Shown here: positions 39,403-48,955 of the stretch, piece by piece | How positions within the stretch are numbered: position 1 is the first letter of the stretch | Layout of the letters: each line of letters begins with the position of its first letter | Assembly (NCBI RefSeq): GCF_029379315.1 | Contig: NZ_JAQYWQ010000042.1 | Location: 1-49,160, forward strand | DNA from: Nostoc sp. S13 | Lineage (GTDB): Bacteria > Cyanobacteriota > Cyanobacteriia > Cyanobacteriales > Nostocaceae | Reading direction: 5' to 3' | DNA: 49,160 nt | Notes under the pieces: model-generated | The model's database searches: none | What the model was told of the DNA's origin: nothing | Seen by the model: only the letters and a program-made list of their open reading frames with translations | Translations under genes and position numbers: made by a program

Positions 39403-40692
39403 TTACGACTGATCTAATCGCCGTTGCCATTCAGCGTCAATTTGTGCAGAACGCTCAACTTCCTGGTCGAGTAAGTCAGTTTCGCTAGAATAGACTAAAT
39501 CTTCGCTGCCAATGACTTTTTCTGTCGCAAATTGTTGGGCATAATCGATTTTTTGTTGCAAAGGCGCATCAGGACTTGTCAATATCCTTGCTCTGGAAAT
39601 GCGATCGCGGTTGCGATCGGCTATTTTGCGATTACGCCACTGAATCCAGAAATAACGCAATAACGGTATGGCTAAGAAACCTGCTCCGTAAGCCAATAGC
39701 AGCCAATAAATTCCTTGCACAAAAGCTGCTAGTCCACCTAATTGGGCGGCAACTGTGCCATCTCTCAACAAACTTCCCAGTACTAAAGCACCAACAAAAT
39801 TTAGTACACCCAACCCAGCACTCAGCATAATTTGCCCGGAACTGGCGGCACTAAAACGCCACAGAAATTCCTCCAAGTGATCTGATATTGCATGACGGCG
39901 CTTTTTAGTTGCACTCACCTGCAACTCTGGGAAGTAATAAACAATTTGCCCTTCTGGACTTACCGTCGGTTGCCCATTAAATCGCGTCAGAACGGGCAGC
40001 ATATAATCTTCATACTCTGTTGTATATCCTTCGCCAATGTCATCCAAATATGGAGAAATTTGTTCCGCTACCACTGCGCCACGGTTACTCCGAATCACCG
40101 TAGCAATTTCTTGCCAGCGACGTTCTTCTAAATTGACGTTAGGATTACCATCGCCAAACAAAAACGAAAACACAGCTTCAAAGAAATTTAGATTGCTTTC
40201 TTGACGCCTTTCACGTCGCCGTTCCTGGTAGTGGTTGTCATAATTTGGGCTAAGATACCAGAATAAATTTGGAAAATAGAAGAACCCCCCACCACCGAAA
40301 CTACTGCCCCGATTGTTGCCATTACGATCTGAGTTGGTAGAGGTAATGATAATGTAGATGGTAATAGTTATCAGGACGATGGAAACAGTTAAGAAAATTC
40401 CAAAAGAAATACGAATCAAGTAAAACAGAACATTCCAGACCTTTTTCCACCATTCCTGCAATCGTAACCGGAAGTATTTATTACGCAAAATTGCTCGGAA
40501 ATTTTCTGGGAAAAGGTAAACTATATCACCTGAATCCGCTACCTGCAAATGTCCCCCAGCATCAGATGCCAGGGCTAACAAGCTTTGATTAGCTTCAGCG
40601 ACATTCAATCCTGCCTGAGTTGCCACATCTCCAACGGTGACACGGTAACCCAGTTGTTCCACAGCTTGCATGATGGTGGGACTAGGAGCCAT
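39403..40692 (-). CDS. Conserved membrane protein with two winged-helix-like repeats
   Basis: 429 residues, no named function. Order: an N-terminal domain of about 70 residues (VTVGDVATQAGLNVAEANQS, ending SGDIVYLFP), a long hydrophobic helix (about 87-118), a Gly/Asn-, then Arg-rich linker, a second domain (about 190-265) that ends in the matching pattern EGQIVYYFPELQ, and two or three further membrane helices (about 290-350), then a charged tail. The repeated ending suggests an internal duplication of a DNA-binding-like fold on a membrane protein. Similar proteins occur in cyanobacteria and, I believe, plastids. Confidence 0.7.
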   Translation of the reverse strand: MAPSPTIMQAVEQLGYRVTVGDVATQAGLNVAEANQSLLALASDAGGHLQVADSGDIVYLFPENFRAILRNKYFRLRLQEWWKKVWNVLFYLIRISFGIFLTVSIVLITITIYIIITSTNSDRNGNNRGSSFGGGGFFYFPNLFWYLSPNYDNHYQERRRERRQESNLNFFEAVFSFLFGDGNPNVNLEERRWQEIATVIRSNRGAVVAEQISPYLDDIGEGYTTEYEDYMLPVLTRFNGQPTVSPEGQIVYYFPELQVSATKKRRHAISDHLEEFLWRFSAASSGQIMLSAGLGVLNFVGALVLGSLLRDGTVAAQLGGLAAFVQGIYWLLLAYGAGFLAIPLLRYFWIQWRNRKIADRNRDRISRARILTSPDAPLQQKIDYAQQFATEKVIGSEDLVYSSETDLLDQEVERSAQIDAEWQRRLDQS

Positions 40693-40915
40693 TGCTCTCC
40701 TCTCCTGTTGAAACTTATTCCCCTTTTCTTAAGTATAAAGTTTTATTTTGAAGGACTTGGCAGGGGCAGGATTGAAGCATGAAATCATTAGATATATAAA
40801 TCACATGAATTTGGCAAACCGACACTAAAGTTGAGAAATCAACAAATGACCTGACAGACAACATGTTATAATTATTTGCTTCAGCTTGGTTAACCAGCAA
40901 ATTTTCTGCTCAAAT

Positions 40916-41395
40916 ATGGTTCAGTACACTCTCGCTCAAAGCCCAGAAATTATCCTTACTGTTTCTGGAAAAGATTCAGCCAAAGCCCGTGATAAAGCAA
41001 TGGATCAGCTCATGGAACTGATGGATGCAGGTAAGCTACCCACGGAACTCGAAGAAGGATTTGGCCCTCAACAATTAATTGAGGTTAAAGAGTCAACTAT
41101 TGATACCGCTAGCGGTGAGGATACCATTACACTAGCTGTTCAGGTTCTGAGTAACCTGGCCACGCTCAAGCTGAAAGTTCAGGAGTCACGAGCTGAAGCG
41201 TTAGAAATTCGCAAAGCGGTTGATGTTCTGTTCACCGACGAGTCGGTGACAGAAGAGGAAATTACTCGACTCAAGGAAGGTTTTAAAGTTCTCAAAAATT
41301 TTGCTCAAGCTAATGTACGTTACCAGGAAGCGCGATCTAAAGCAGAACAGGCTCGGCAGACTCTGGATCAAGCTCTCAAATCGCCTGAGAAGTAA
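40916..41395 (+). CDS. Small conserved protein with C-terminal coiled coil
   Basis: 159 residues from the ATG at 40916. A TTG at 40886 would add ten residues. The N-terminal part PEIILTVSGKDSAKARDKAM has an alternating strand/helix look. The rest is helical and charged (LSNLATLKLKVQESRAEALE and NVRYQEARSKAEQARQTLDQ). No signal, membrane helix or catalytic motif. I do not recognise the function. Confidence 0.7.
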   Translation: MVQYTLAQSPEIILTVSGKDSAKARDKAMDQLMELMDAGKLPTELEEGFGPQQLIEVKESTIDTASGEDTITLAVQVLSNLATLKLKVQESRAEALEIRKAVDVLFTDESVTEEEITRLKEGFKVLKNFAQANVRYQEARSKAEQARQTLDQALKSPEK

Positions 41396-41468
41396 CAGAT
41401 TGAGACGCATCTTAAAAATGTAATTAAATACTCTAAAAGACAGGCATAACAGCCTGTCTTTAGATTTA

Positions 41469-41540
41469 CTGGGGCGCTAGGATTCGAACCCAGGGATGGC
41501 GAGACCAAAACCCGCTGCCTTACCACTTGGCGACGCCCCA
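41469..41540 (-). tRNA. tRNA-Gln (anticodon TTG)
   Basis: 72 nt on the minus strand. Acceptor TGGGGCG pairs with CGCCCCA, and the discriminator is G. The D-arm has AAGTGGTAAGGC, the anticodon loop TTTTGGT gives TTG, and the T-arm has GGTTCGAATCC. The CCA end is not encoded. Confidence 0.96.
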
Positions 41541-41833
41541 ACGACTTTACTCTAGTTAATATAGCACTTAATCGTGGGTTAATGTCAAGTACTTTAATAG
41601 TTGATTTCAGATAATGGGTTTTTACAGCAGGACATTGATTGGTCGGAATCCTTGCACTTAGCCTCTTTCATCACTTTGGAGTCAACCCTTGAATCAATGT
41701 TTGGCTATATCGTCAAACTGACGTTAATTTATCCGATAGTGATTAAAGAGGGTTAAGGGACAAAATTGGGCGATCGCAATTCCTTTGCATCTAAAATCTG
41801 CTTCACTTGATGATCAACGCCTTAGGGTACAGA
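41541..41833. other. Spacer between tRNA-Gln and the GT4 gene
   Basis: 293 bp (with 41396-41468 on the other side of the tRNA). No gene seen. It contains the tRNA promoter region and the 3' flank of the glycosyltransferase gene, where I find no clear terminator. Confidence 0.4.
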
Positions 41834-43021
41834 CTATTTATTTTTATTGATGACTTGTTGGTAAATTGCCATCAACTGCTGATAATTAGCTTCAGGAGCA
41901 TACTTAGTCTCATAAACCTGGCGAGCATTTTTGCCCATAGTTCTCATCGCTTCCGGATGAGTGGTTGCCCATTCAATTTTGGCTGCCATATCCGTATGGT
42001 TGCCGGCTTCAAAATGTAAACCAGTTACTCCATCCTCTACAATTTCTACCATGCTACCTAATTTGGACACCAGTACAGGTAAACCGCAGGCAAAAGCTTC
42101 AGCGATAGTTAAGGGAAAACCTTCGTACCAAATGGAAGGAAATACTAAAAATCGTGCATTCTGCATTAGTGCTAACACTGTTGGCTTATCCTGAAAGCCT
42201 AAAAATTCGATGAAATTTTCGGAACTGGTATTTTTAATCTGTTGCTGTAACTTTTGACGGCAAGGACCATCACCCACAATTTTGAGTGGTGTACATAAGT
42301 TCTTCTGTATATAGGCATCGATTAAAACAGAAACTCCCTTTTCTTCAGACAATCTCCCAACAAAAAGTAAGTAGTCACTATGTTCACCATTTTGGGTTCC
42401 AGAGTCTGGAGCAAATACAAAATTAGGTTTGATGTACAACTTTTTTGCCGGCAGTCCAGCCTGTAACATTTTGTCTTTTTGAAATTGGGTAAAGACAATA
42501 TAAGCATCTACCTGTTCCTGCCAAGTACCACGCAACCGATGCCAGCTGTTCATTGCTGCTATCACCGAGCTTTGTAGACGTGAGTTGCGGTAGCAGCCAT
42601 GTACAACACTAGACCACGGCACTGTTTGTCCAAAGCAATCCACACAAACCTTTGCATCTCGAAAAGGTATTGCTTTGGGACAAGCAAGCCGATAGTTGTG
42701 AAGAGTTTGGACAATACTTAGCCCATGCTCTCGACAAGCATCATATATGGAAGGAGAGAGTAGAGGAAAAAAGTTATGTACATGGACAACATCAGGGCGC
42801 AGTTGGGAAATTTTGATGCGAACTTGTTGTTTTGCTGAATATGAATAAATTGCACTAATAGCAGTTGCAACTTTATCCCAGGTATTTTTAATATCATGAT
42901 TACTGACTTCTAGTAAAGATACCTGATGATTATTTGCTTTAAGTAAGGATTGTTCAGCTTTCACTACTCCATCCTCACCCCCTGCAAATTGATAACGGTT
43001 ATGTATCAACAGCACTTTCAT
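41834..43021 (-). CDS. Glycosyltransferase family 4
   Basis: 395 residues. Acceptor domain: MKVLLIHNRYQFAGGEDGVV, RPDVVHVHNFFPLLSPSIYD, and a cysteine-bearing stretch KVCVDCFGQTVPWSSVVHGC. Donor domain: LLFVGRLSEEKGVSVLIDA, EFLGFQDKPTVLALMQ and EGFPLTIAEAFACGLP (E-x7-E). The cysteine-rich insertion is typical of a cyanobacterial/proteobacterial GT4 subgroup acting in surface polysaccharides. Probably part of the same functional group as the next two upstream genes on this strand, though a 371-bp gap separates it. Confidence 0.9.
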   Translation of the reverse strand: MKVLLIHNRYQFAGGEDGVVKAEQSLLKANNHQVSLLEVSNHDIKNTWDKVATAISAIYSYSAKQQVRIKISQLRPDVVHVHNFFPLLSPSIYDACREHGLSIVQTLHNYRLACPKAIPFRDAKVCVDCFGQTVPWSSVVHGCYRNSRLQSSVIAAMNSWHRLRGTWQEQVDAYIVFTQFQKDKMLQAGLPAKKLYIKPNFVFAPDSGTQNGEHSDYLLFVGRLSEEKGVSVLIDAYIQKNLCTPLKIVGDGPCRQKLQQQIKNTSSENFIEFLGFQDKPTVLALMQNARFLVFPSIWYEGFPLTIAEAFACGLPVLVSKLGSMVEIVEDGVTGLHFEAGNHTDMAAKIEWATTHPEAMRTMGKNARQVYETKYAPEANYQQLMAIYQQVINKNK

Positions 43022-43392
43022 GCAGTTAACTCTCTGAATAGTGGAAGGAAAGAACCAACTAGTAGATCATGCAAAGCAATTACACCCTGATTTACAGTAG
43101 TTTTACTTTTCTATAGCCAGTTTTTCTACAATCGGCAACACTACAGCCAATTTTTGATGGAATTTAACAACAGAGGCAGCAAAGTTTAAGTTAAGAACCC
43201 CAAAATCTCCGATTTGGTGGCTTGGAATTAGATGGGGGGTTGAAGCCTCATTGTTTATTCCTACCTCCTGCCTCTTACCTGCTGCCTTCTTTACTTAGTT
43301 TTTTACTTATGTATGCTACCAGTATCGCTAAAGGAGCTATTGAGAAGATATATACTATGACGTTATCATTAATCATCCCTATAGCCATAACT
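43022..43392. other. Spacer between two GT4 genes
   Basis: 371 bp. No gene recognised. It contains a pyrimidine-rich patch with cctgcc/cttacctgctgcc-type short repeats (43260-43292). It may hold a promoter for the downstream GT4 gene. Confidence 0.4.
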
Positions 43393-44658
43393 CTAATTCA
43401 ATTTCAAGTAGGATTTATTCTGGTTTGAAATTTCTTCGTAGAGTTGAATTAACTGCCTTCCCTTACTTTCCCAACTGAAAGTCTCCCTTACCCTCTTCTG
43501 CCCGGCTTCACCCATCAATAATCTTACCTCTGGGTTACTAGCCAAATACGTCATAGCCTTAGCAATATCAGTTACTGCTTGCTCAGGTGTATTTGCCTTA
43601 ATTTTAAAGCCAGTTTCCTCTGTAACCTGAACTGCTGGCCCTCCTAAATCTAGGCAAATCACTGGTCGCCCTGCCGCCATTGCCTCTAAACACACAAATC
43701 CTCCAGATTCATGCAAGCTGGGATGAACTAACACATGGCAGTTCTGTATTTTACTCCATGTATGTTCGCGAGACAGATTACCTAAAAACTTGACTTGTTT
43801 ACTAATATTCAGATATTGAGTTAATATTTCTAGCTGTTTGCGTTCAAATCCTTCTCCTACAATCCAATACTCAGCATTATGTAGGTTTGCTTGGGCAAAT
43901 GCTGCTAATCCCAAATGAAACCCTTTCCAGTGCAGAAGTCTACCTACGCTAATAAATCGAATTACAGAATTGTCGAGAATTACAGAATCTGAAAGGTTTG
44001 CTATTTCATCCTTAGATAAACCTAATGGAGAATAAATTTGGACATTTTTTGTGCCCACTTGGCGCAAGCGTTTAGCTGTATCTTCTGTGGTAGCGCGGGC
44101 TAAGACACTTTGTTGTGCAGTGAGGCGAACTAAGGGATCGCACTCCCCTATCCAGCGAGCCAAATTTCGCAAAACCTCGTATATCTTCCCACGGAAACTA
44201 AAATCTTGACAAAAACTTTTGGGAGATGATTCCCCACCACCAACTGGGCCCCAGATGAAAGGAACTGGTAGCAGTGAAATTAAACTAGGGCTTGAATACC
44301 TCACATAAGTTACATGATGTAGGATATCAAAGCCAATCTGCTTGTGGAGTGAACTGCTGATAAAATATGCCCAAATCTGCCAAAGGTAATAATGAACATA
44401 AACTCCCCATTGTTTTCCCATTCTCTGATGACTCCAGTCTATGATCCAGCCTAGAGGATCTAAGTAAACAACGTGCAAATTGGGCAGGGGGTTACGTGCT
44501 AGTTCAGTTTCAAGACCTTGACGGTGACAGTTAGATGTGAGTACCCAGATTTGGTGATACTTGCTTACCTCCCTAACAACATTCCAACCTACTCCTGGTT
44601 CAGAACCCTTTCCCGGTTCACAAGCATATGCACAGATGAGAATTTTTAACTGTTTCAT
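43393..44658 (-). CDS. Glycosyltransferase family 4
   Basis: 421 residues from 44658 (MKQLKILICAYACEPGKGSE), which has GAGGAA nine bases upstream. The frame continues to 44736, but the extra residues look non-coding. N-terminal EPGVGWNVVREVSKYHQIWV, central FIWGPVGGGESSP, donor domain with ISVGRLLHWKGFHLGLAAF and the E-x7-E in HESGGFVCLEAMAAGRP. The GPVGGGE motif is typical of a GT4 subgroup in exopolysaccharide loci. Between two other sugar-transfer genes. Confidence 0.9.
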   Translation of the reverse strand: MKQLKILICAYACEPGKGSEPGVGWNVVREVSKYHQIWVLTSNCHRQGLETELARNPLPNLHVVYLDPLGWIIDWSHQRMGKQWGVYVHYYLWQIWAYFISSSLHKQIGFDILHHVTYVRYSSPSLISLLPVPFIWGPVGGGESSPKSFCQDFSFRGKIYEVLRNLARWIGECDPLVRLTAQQSVLARATTEDTAKRLRQVGTKNVQIYSPLGLSKDEIANLSDSVILDNSVIRFISVGRLLHWKGFHLGLAAFAQANLHNAEYWIVGEGFERKQLEILTQYLNISKQVKFLGNLSREHTWSKIQNCHVLVHPSLHESGGFVCLEAMAAGRPVICLDLGGPAVQVTEETGFKIKANTPEQAVTDIAKAMTYLASNPEVRLLMGEAGQKRVRETFSWESKGRQLIQLYEEISNQNKSYLKLN

Positions 44659-44803
44659 ACGCGACATTTCCTCAATGTCGCTAATATCGTTCCAACCATT
44701 GCTCTGGTAGTTGTTAAATGTAGCTTTGAATATCAAAGCTAGGGGCAGCGAGATTATTTCTTTTCATGCCAGTCAGTCTCACCCTATTTCCTTTTCCTTC
44801 TCC

Positions 44804-45604
44804 TTAATCCCCAGTCTCGTGAAGGAAGACTGCTGCAATCCGACTTGATGATAATAGTTGCTTCGTAGCCAGCCAGATAAATAGTGGAATCGTCTTAGCA
44901 TAGCGGCCGCAAAGTCGGCGCGGTTCTTGAATCCATCTATACAGCCATTCAAGTCCTAAGTCTCGAACTATGCGCGGTGCCCGCTTGTGAATTCCTGCAT
45001 AAACTGGGAAAACTCCACCCAGTCCAATCATTACAGCTTGTATTTTACCCTTATGTTGAGCTATCCAATTTTCTTGCTTAGGACATCCCAGAGAGACTAA
45101 GACGGCGCTAGCACCACTAGAATTAATCTTTTGAATCAAAGCTTCGTCTTCAGTTTCACTCAGGGGACGAAAGGGTAGAGGTTCCATCGCCGAAATCTTT
45201 ATCTGCGGAAATTCCTGCTCTAACCTTTTTCGCATCCTAGAAAGAATTTCAGTTTGGGAGCCTACAAAGAAAATACTAAGATTTTGTGTTTGAGTTAGCT
45301 GACACAATGCTAGGAAAATATCCATTCCTGCCACACGGTCTTGGTAAAGCGCTCCCATTTTTCGCATCATCCATACAAGAGGCATACCATCAGGAGTAAC
45401 TATATCTGCATTTCGTAATACTGTGGCAAACTCTGGATTCCAATGAGCTTCAATGAGCATATGTACATTGGCTACATATACAGTTTTACTCTCATGCCTA
45501 CTCGCCCACTTCACTATTGTTTGTACCTGATCGTCAAAGCGCAAAGCAGTAATAGGAAAATCAAGCACTTTTTTAGTTGGTAGAAGCACTCTCGCCACCA
45601 TCAA
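44804..45604 (-). CDS. WecG/TagA/CpsF family glycosyltransferase (GT26)
   Basis: Adds a sugar (typically ManNAc-type or glucosyl) to a lipid-linked primer. 266 residues. Signatures: VYVANVHMLIEAHWNPEF, NADIVTPDGMPLVWMMRKMG, RVAGMDIF, LVSLGCPKQENWIA and GVFPVYAGIHKRAPRIVRDL with GLEWLYRWIQEPRRL. The end is slightly hydrophobic and may rest on the membrane. First gene of the leftward sugar-transfer group. A 10-bp hairpin lies 43 bases before its start. Confidence 0.93.
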   Translation of the reverse strand: MMVARVLLPTKKVLDFPITALRFDDQVQTIVKWASRHESKTVYVANVHMLIEAHWNPEFATVLRNADIVTPDGMPLVWMMRKMGALYQDRVAGMDIFLALCQLTQTQNLSIFFVGSQTEILSRMRKRLEQEFPQIKISAMEPLPFRPLSETEDEALIQKINSSGASAVLVSLGCPKQENWIAQHKGKIQAVMIGLGGVFPVYAGIHKRAPRIVRDLGLEWLYRWIQEPRRLCGRYAKTIPLFIWLATKQLLSSSRIAAVFLHETGD

Positions 45605-46518
45605 TAACTCCTGTGTCCAATAAAAAAATCCATAGATTGCCTAGATCAATCCGAATATTGAAGAATTCGGATTGGATTACTCCTGACTTTTTGTAGGCTT
45701 GTGTCATCGTTGGAAGTTAACACATGGAGATGCAATTACCTTCTTAATATACTTCTGGCTTAATCAGTAATACTGGAATTACTTGTTGTGTCCTAGCTTA
45801 CTGTTTTAAGTAAGAGATTTCAGACACTACTTGGCAAAATTCATACTTCCTTCATAATTAATTGTTGATTTGTTCATATAATCATTACAATTGCGATAAG
45901 TTCCTTATAAATATGTGTTTAATTGCGTAATATTTGCTACATAGAAAAATTAGATCATGAAGGAAAATACTAGACACTTAGTACAGCTTTGCGTAAAATC
46001 GTGGCGAATTGAGGGTTAAAATTTAAACGCAAAGGGGAGGCAGCGCGTTGCGGGGGTTCCCCCGGTTGTAGCGACTACCTCGCGCAGAGGGAAGCGCAGA
46101 GGCACGCAGAGAATTCGCTATGAATTAATGAAATGTTGTACTAAGTATCCGGTTAAGAGGTTCAATTTAAATTAGTATATTTTCAAGAAGAGGTTAATAA
46201 TTTTTTCTTATGACTGTCGAAATTTATTACAAATTTAATTTAGTCTATGTATTGAAAAATCCCTAAAATTTCTTTTTTTATGAAATAAAAGCCCAAAAAA
46301 GAAGGGAAAGATAAACTTATCTTCCCCTGCTCTGTTGTTTTTGTTGTTGTCTGGTTTGTTAGTTTCTTTAAGTCTTTGCCGTAACATTTGCCTTTGCTTT
46401 TTGAGCTGCCGCTTCCTAGCCGAACCACCTCTACCTTTCTCATTCCTGCCTTCTTTACGGGGTGATTCCCATCTTTTCAGGCGCATAACTTTTAACCTCT
46501 CTAGTAGTTGTTTGGTAG
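45605..46518. other. 914-bp spacer with repeats
   Basis: No convincing gene. An inverted repeat (CAATCCGAAT at 45647-45656 with ATTCGGATTG at 45665-45674) lies in the leader of the WecG-type gene. A GC-rich island at about 46029-46110 holds ggggttcccccgg and several cgcagag heptamers, a dispersed repeat type in Nostocales. A frame over 46235-46612 overlaps the tRNA-Leu gene and is not a gene. Confidence 0.6.
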
Positions 46519-46602
46519 TGGGCAGGAGGAGAATCGAACTCCTATGACCGCAAGGCCGCCACATTTTGAGTGTGGTGCGTCTACCAATTCCGCCACCCGC
46601 CC
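46519..46602 (-). tRNA. tRNA-Leu (anticodon CAA)
   Basis: 84 nt on the minus strand. Acceptor GGGCGGG pairs with CCTGCCC (one G-T pair), discriminator A. The anticodon stem CCACA/TGTGG encloses loop CTCAAAA, giving CAA. A long variable arm (around GGCCTTGCGGTC) marks a class II tRNA. The T-loop has GTTCGATTC. CCA not encoded. Confidence 0.95.
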
Positions 46603-46706
46603 TTATGTCCAATCTTAACTATTATACTCTAATTGAGGGATTTTATAACAACTCGGAAAATTAATTATCAAAGCTTTGCTAGAACAAGCTCTGATAATTC
46701 TAAAGC

Positions 46707-47831
46707 TTAAAGGCATGGCAGCGTCAATAAACTAGGGTCAATATCCTCTAGTTTTGCACAGCCGCTAAGTGCCATTCCCACATTTAACTCATCTTGTAGT
46801 AGTGAGATGACGTGAGATACACCGGCTTGTCCTGCTACTGCTAGTCCCCACAAAATGGGTCGTCCGATCAGTACCGCTTTTGCTCCTAATGCCAGAGCTT
46901 TGAGAATGTCTGTGCCCCTACGAATGCCTCCATCCAACAGTACTTCTACTTTACCATCCACTGCGGCTACTATTTCAGCTAGGGCATCTAAAGAAGCGAT
47001 CGCACCATCGAGTTGTCTGCCACCATGATTGGAAACAATAATTGCTTTGGCTCCATATTCCACAGCCCGCACAGCATCATCTGGGCGTAAAATTCCTTTG
47101 ATGACTAAAGGTAGTGGAGATAAAGACTCTAACCATTCTAAATCGTGCCAAGTTACTGCTGGGTTTAGCTGTTGGGCAAAATAGGTAAATAACCCAGATT
47201 CGCCTTTTTCATGGGAAATATCTAGCCCTGAGATAGTAGCGAGATTAGCTAGGTGTAAGTCTAGGGGTAAGGCAAATTCGTTACGTTTATCTCTCTCCCT
47301 CTGTCCGAGAACAGGTGCATCTACAGTCAGACAAAGTGCTTTGTAGCCTGATTTATAGGCTTTCTCTACCAAAGCACGAGTTAATCCCCGATCTTTATGG
47401 ATGTAAAGCTGGAACCATTGCAGAGAATCTGAAAATTTATCACATGCAGTCGCTACTTCTTCAATGCTCTTTGTTGCCATTGTACTTAACACCATGCCCA
47501 CACCAGCTGAGGCGGCAGCTAGGGCTGTGGCAACTTCTCCGTCTGGATGGGCTAGACATTGAAAAGCCATCGGCGCAATTAACAAAGGTAGTTGCAGGGG
47601 TTGTCCTAAAATGGAGGTAGTGAGATTGCGATCGCTGACATCAACTAATATCCGAGGTCGCAGCTTGACTCGCTCAAAGGCCGCACGATTATCCCGCAAT
47701 GTAATTTCGTCCCAAGCACCACTACTATAGTAATCAAGTGTAATTTGAGACAAATGCTCTTTTGCTAACTTTTCGTACTCAAAAAGGTTAATGGGTTGAA
47801 AGCGATCGTCGTTAGATAAGTCGGTAGACAT
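46707..47831 (-). CDS. FMN-dependent alpha-hydroxyacid oxidase (lactate oxidase-like)
   Basis: 374 residues of the glycolate/lactate oxidase family, which oxidises a 2-hydroxyacid to a 2-oxoacid with O2. Signatures: the N-terminal LFEYEKLAKEHLSQITLDYY, LPLLIAPMAFQCLAHPDGEV, the catalytic His in IIVSNHGGRQLDG, and FMN-phosphate binding EVLLDGGIRRGTDILKALAL with AVLIGRPILWGLAV. In N2-fixing cyanobacteria this protein is reported as an L-lactate oxidase. Glycolate is the alternative, and sequence alone does not settle it. Single-gene unit next to tRNA-Leu. Confidence 0.9.
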   Translation of the reverse strand: MSTDLSNDDRFQPINLFEYEKLAKEHLSQITLDYYSSGAWDEITLRDNRAAFERVKLRPRILVDVSDRNLTTSILGQPLQLPLLIAPMAFQCLAHPDGEVATALAAASAGVGMVLSTMATKSIEEVATACDKFSDSLQWFQLYIHKDRGLTRALVEKAYKSGYKALCLTVDAPVLGQRERDKRNEFALPLDLHLANLATISGLDISHEKGESGLFTYFAQQLNPAVTWHDLEWLESLSPLPLVIKGILRPDDAVRAVEYGAKAIIVSNHGGRQLDGAIASLDALAEIVAAVDGKVEVLLDGGIRRGTDILKALALGAKAVLIGRPILWGLAVAGQAGVSHVISLLQDELNVGMALSGCAKLEDIDPSLLTLPCL

Positions 47832-48010
47832 AATTAAATATAAGAACTTTTGTTCGTAGTGAGCGGTTTCTCGCTCTGCATAAGATTTTAAATCACTAGA
47901 GCCGCTTACCCTTCGGATATTCTCTAATCCGATTGTCTGATTGAACAGGCTTAAGTAATCATCTATTTATTAATAAAGATGGAGAACCCAGTATCTCCGA
48001 CTGAGTTTTT

Positions 48011-48955
48011 CTAAAGGAACCTAGCTAATAATTCTTCCCTGGATAGTTGCAGTAATAAAGGAGTAAATTCCTCTGGTGATAATGCTGACAAAGCTTCAAT
48101 AATTACTCTTACTTCTGCATCTAAAAAACCAAAGCGAACTCGCAACAAATTCTCTATAACATTCCGACGTTCTGCTTTAATTCCTTCTTTAATTCCTTCT
48201 TGGATTCCTTCTTGGATTCCTTCTTGGATTCCTTCTTGGATTCCTTCTTGTTTAGCTTCTGCTAATTTTTGCTCGTAAATAGGTGATAAGCGCATAATTA
48301 AATCTCTATCCTCCTCGTCTATATTTTGATTGAATTCTAAGGTGGTCTTTAAACTCAGTAATAAATCAATTGCTTTGGAACGTAAGGGATTATTTAGGGG
48401 AAGTGCTTCTAGTTCATTTATTGCTTGTTGCTGGACTCTTCCCTTACCTAAAATTCTCAACCATAGTGTTTCTTGTGTACATGGTAATTGGTGAATTGCC
48501 ACAATTCCTGTTCTCAAATAATCACCTAAAAAATGTACTCCTATTCCCCAAACTTCTTCATTTAGGTTAGTTCTAAAACCATCCAATATAGATTCAGAAG
48601 CTGTAGGTGAAAAAATCCATAAACGTGGTAAATCTGATTCCGCAATCCGATTTTTATCACCTTTAGTGTGACGCTTAACTTCCGCGAAAATATCAAATAA
48701 TTTATTCATACAACTACGAATTTCCGCAATTGTAGCTGCATTTCTAAATGGTTCAATTAATGCAGGTTCAGCCGCAAATTTTCCTAATAGTCCTAATTCT
48801 ATTGTATCGCTTGTGGATTGCGGTGAAGGTAGAAAATAAACATCAATCTCTCGGATTTGGGCCGGAACTTTCCGACTTGTTTCCACTTCTCCCAATGGCT
48901 GTAATAATTCTTTAAGATAGTCTTTTGCGAACTGGTCGTAGGGAAACCTGGTCAT
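48011..48955 (-). CDS. Rpn family nuclease-like protein (PD-(D/E)XK, transposase-like)
   Basis: 314 residues from the ATG at 48955 (MTRFPYDQFAKDYLKELLQP). A TTG at 48979 would add eight. The N-terminal half resembles the Rpn/YhgA-type recombination-promoting nuclease superfamily (TSRKVPAQIREIDVYFLPSP). The second half has a charged tetrapeptide repeat EGIQ/EGIK (about residues 233-260) and a C-terminal DUF4351-like end LSREELLARFL. Such proteins are abundant in filamentous cyanobacteria and their cellular role is unclear. Stands alone. Confidence 0.75.
   Translation of the reverse strand: MTRFPYDQFAKDYLKELLQPLGEVETSRKVPAQIREIDVYFLPSPQSTSDTIELGLLGKFAAEPALIEPFRNAATIAEIRSCMNKLFDIFAEVKRHTKGDKNRIAESDLPRLWIFSPTASESILDGFRTNLNEEVWGIGVHFLGDYLRTGIVAIHQLPCTQETLWLRILGKGRVQQQAINELEALPLNNPLRSKAIDLLLSLKTTLEFNQNIDEEDRDLIMRLSPIYEQKLAEAKQEGIQEGIQEGIQEGIQEGIKEGIKAERRNVIENLLRVRFGFLDAEVRVIIEALSALSPEEFTPLLLQLSREELLARFL
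48181..48252. repeat. 12-bp in-frame tandem repeat inside the Rpn-type gene
   Basis: Six units of ttccttcttgga (first and last slightly different) start at 48181, 48193, 48205, 48217, 48229 and 48241. Each unit encodes four residues (EGIQ, or EGIK at the edge). Copy number can change without breaking the frame. Confidence 0.9.

Noticed and set aside
46235..46612. 125-codon frame on the minus strand
   Set aside because: It covers the tRNA-Leu gene, is very rich in Lys/Arg and matches no protein pattern.
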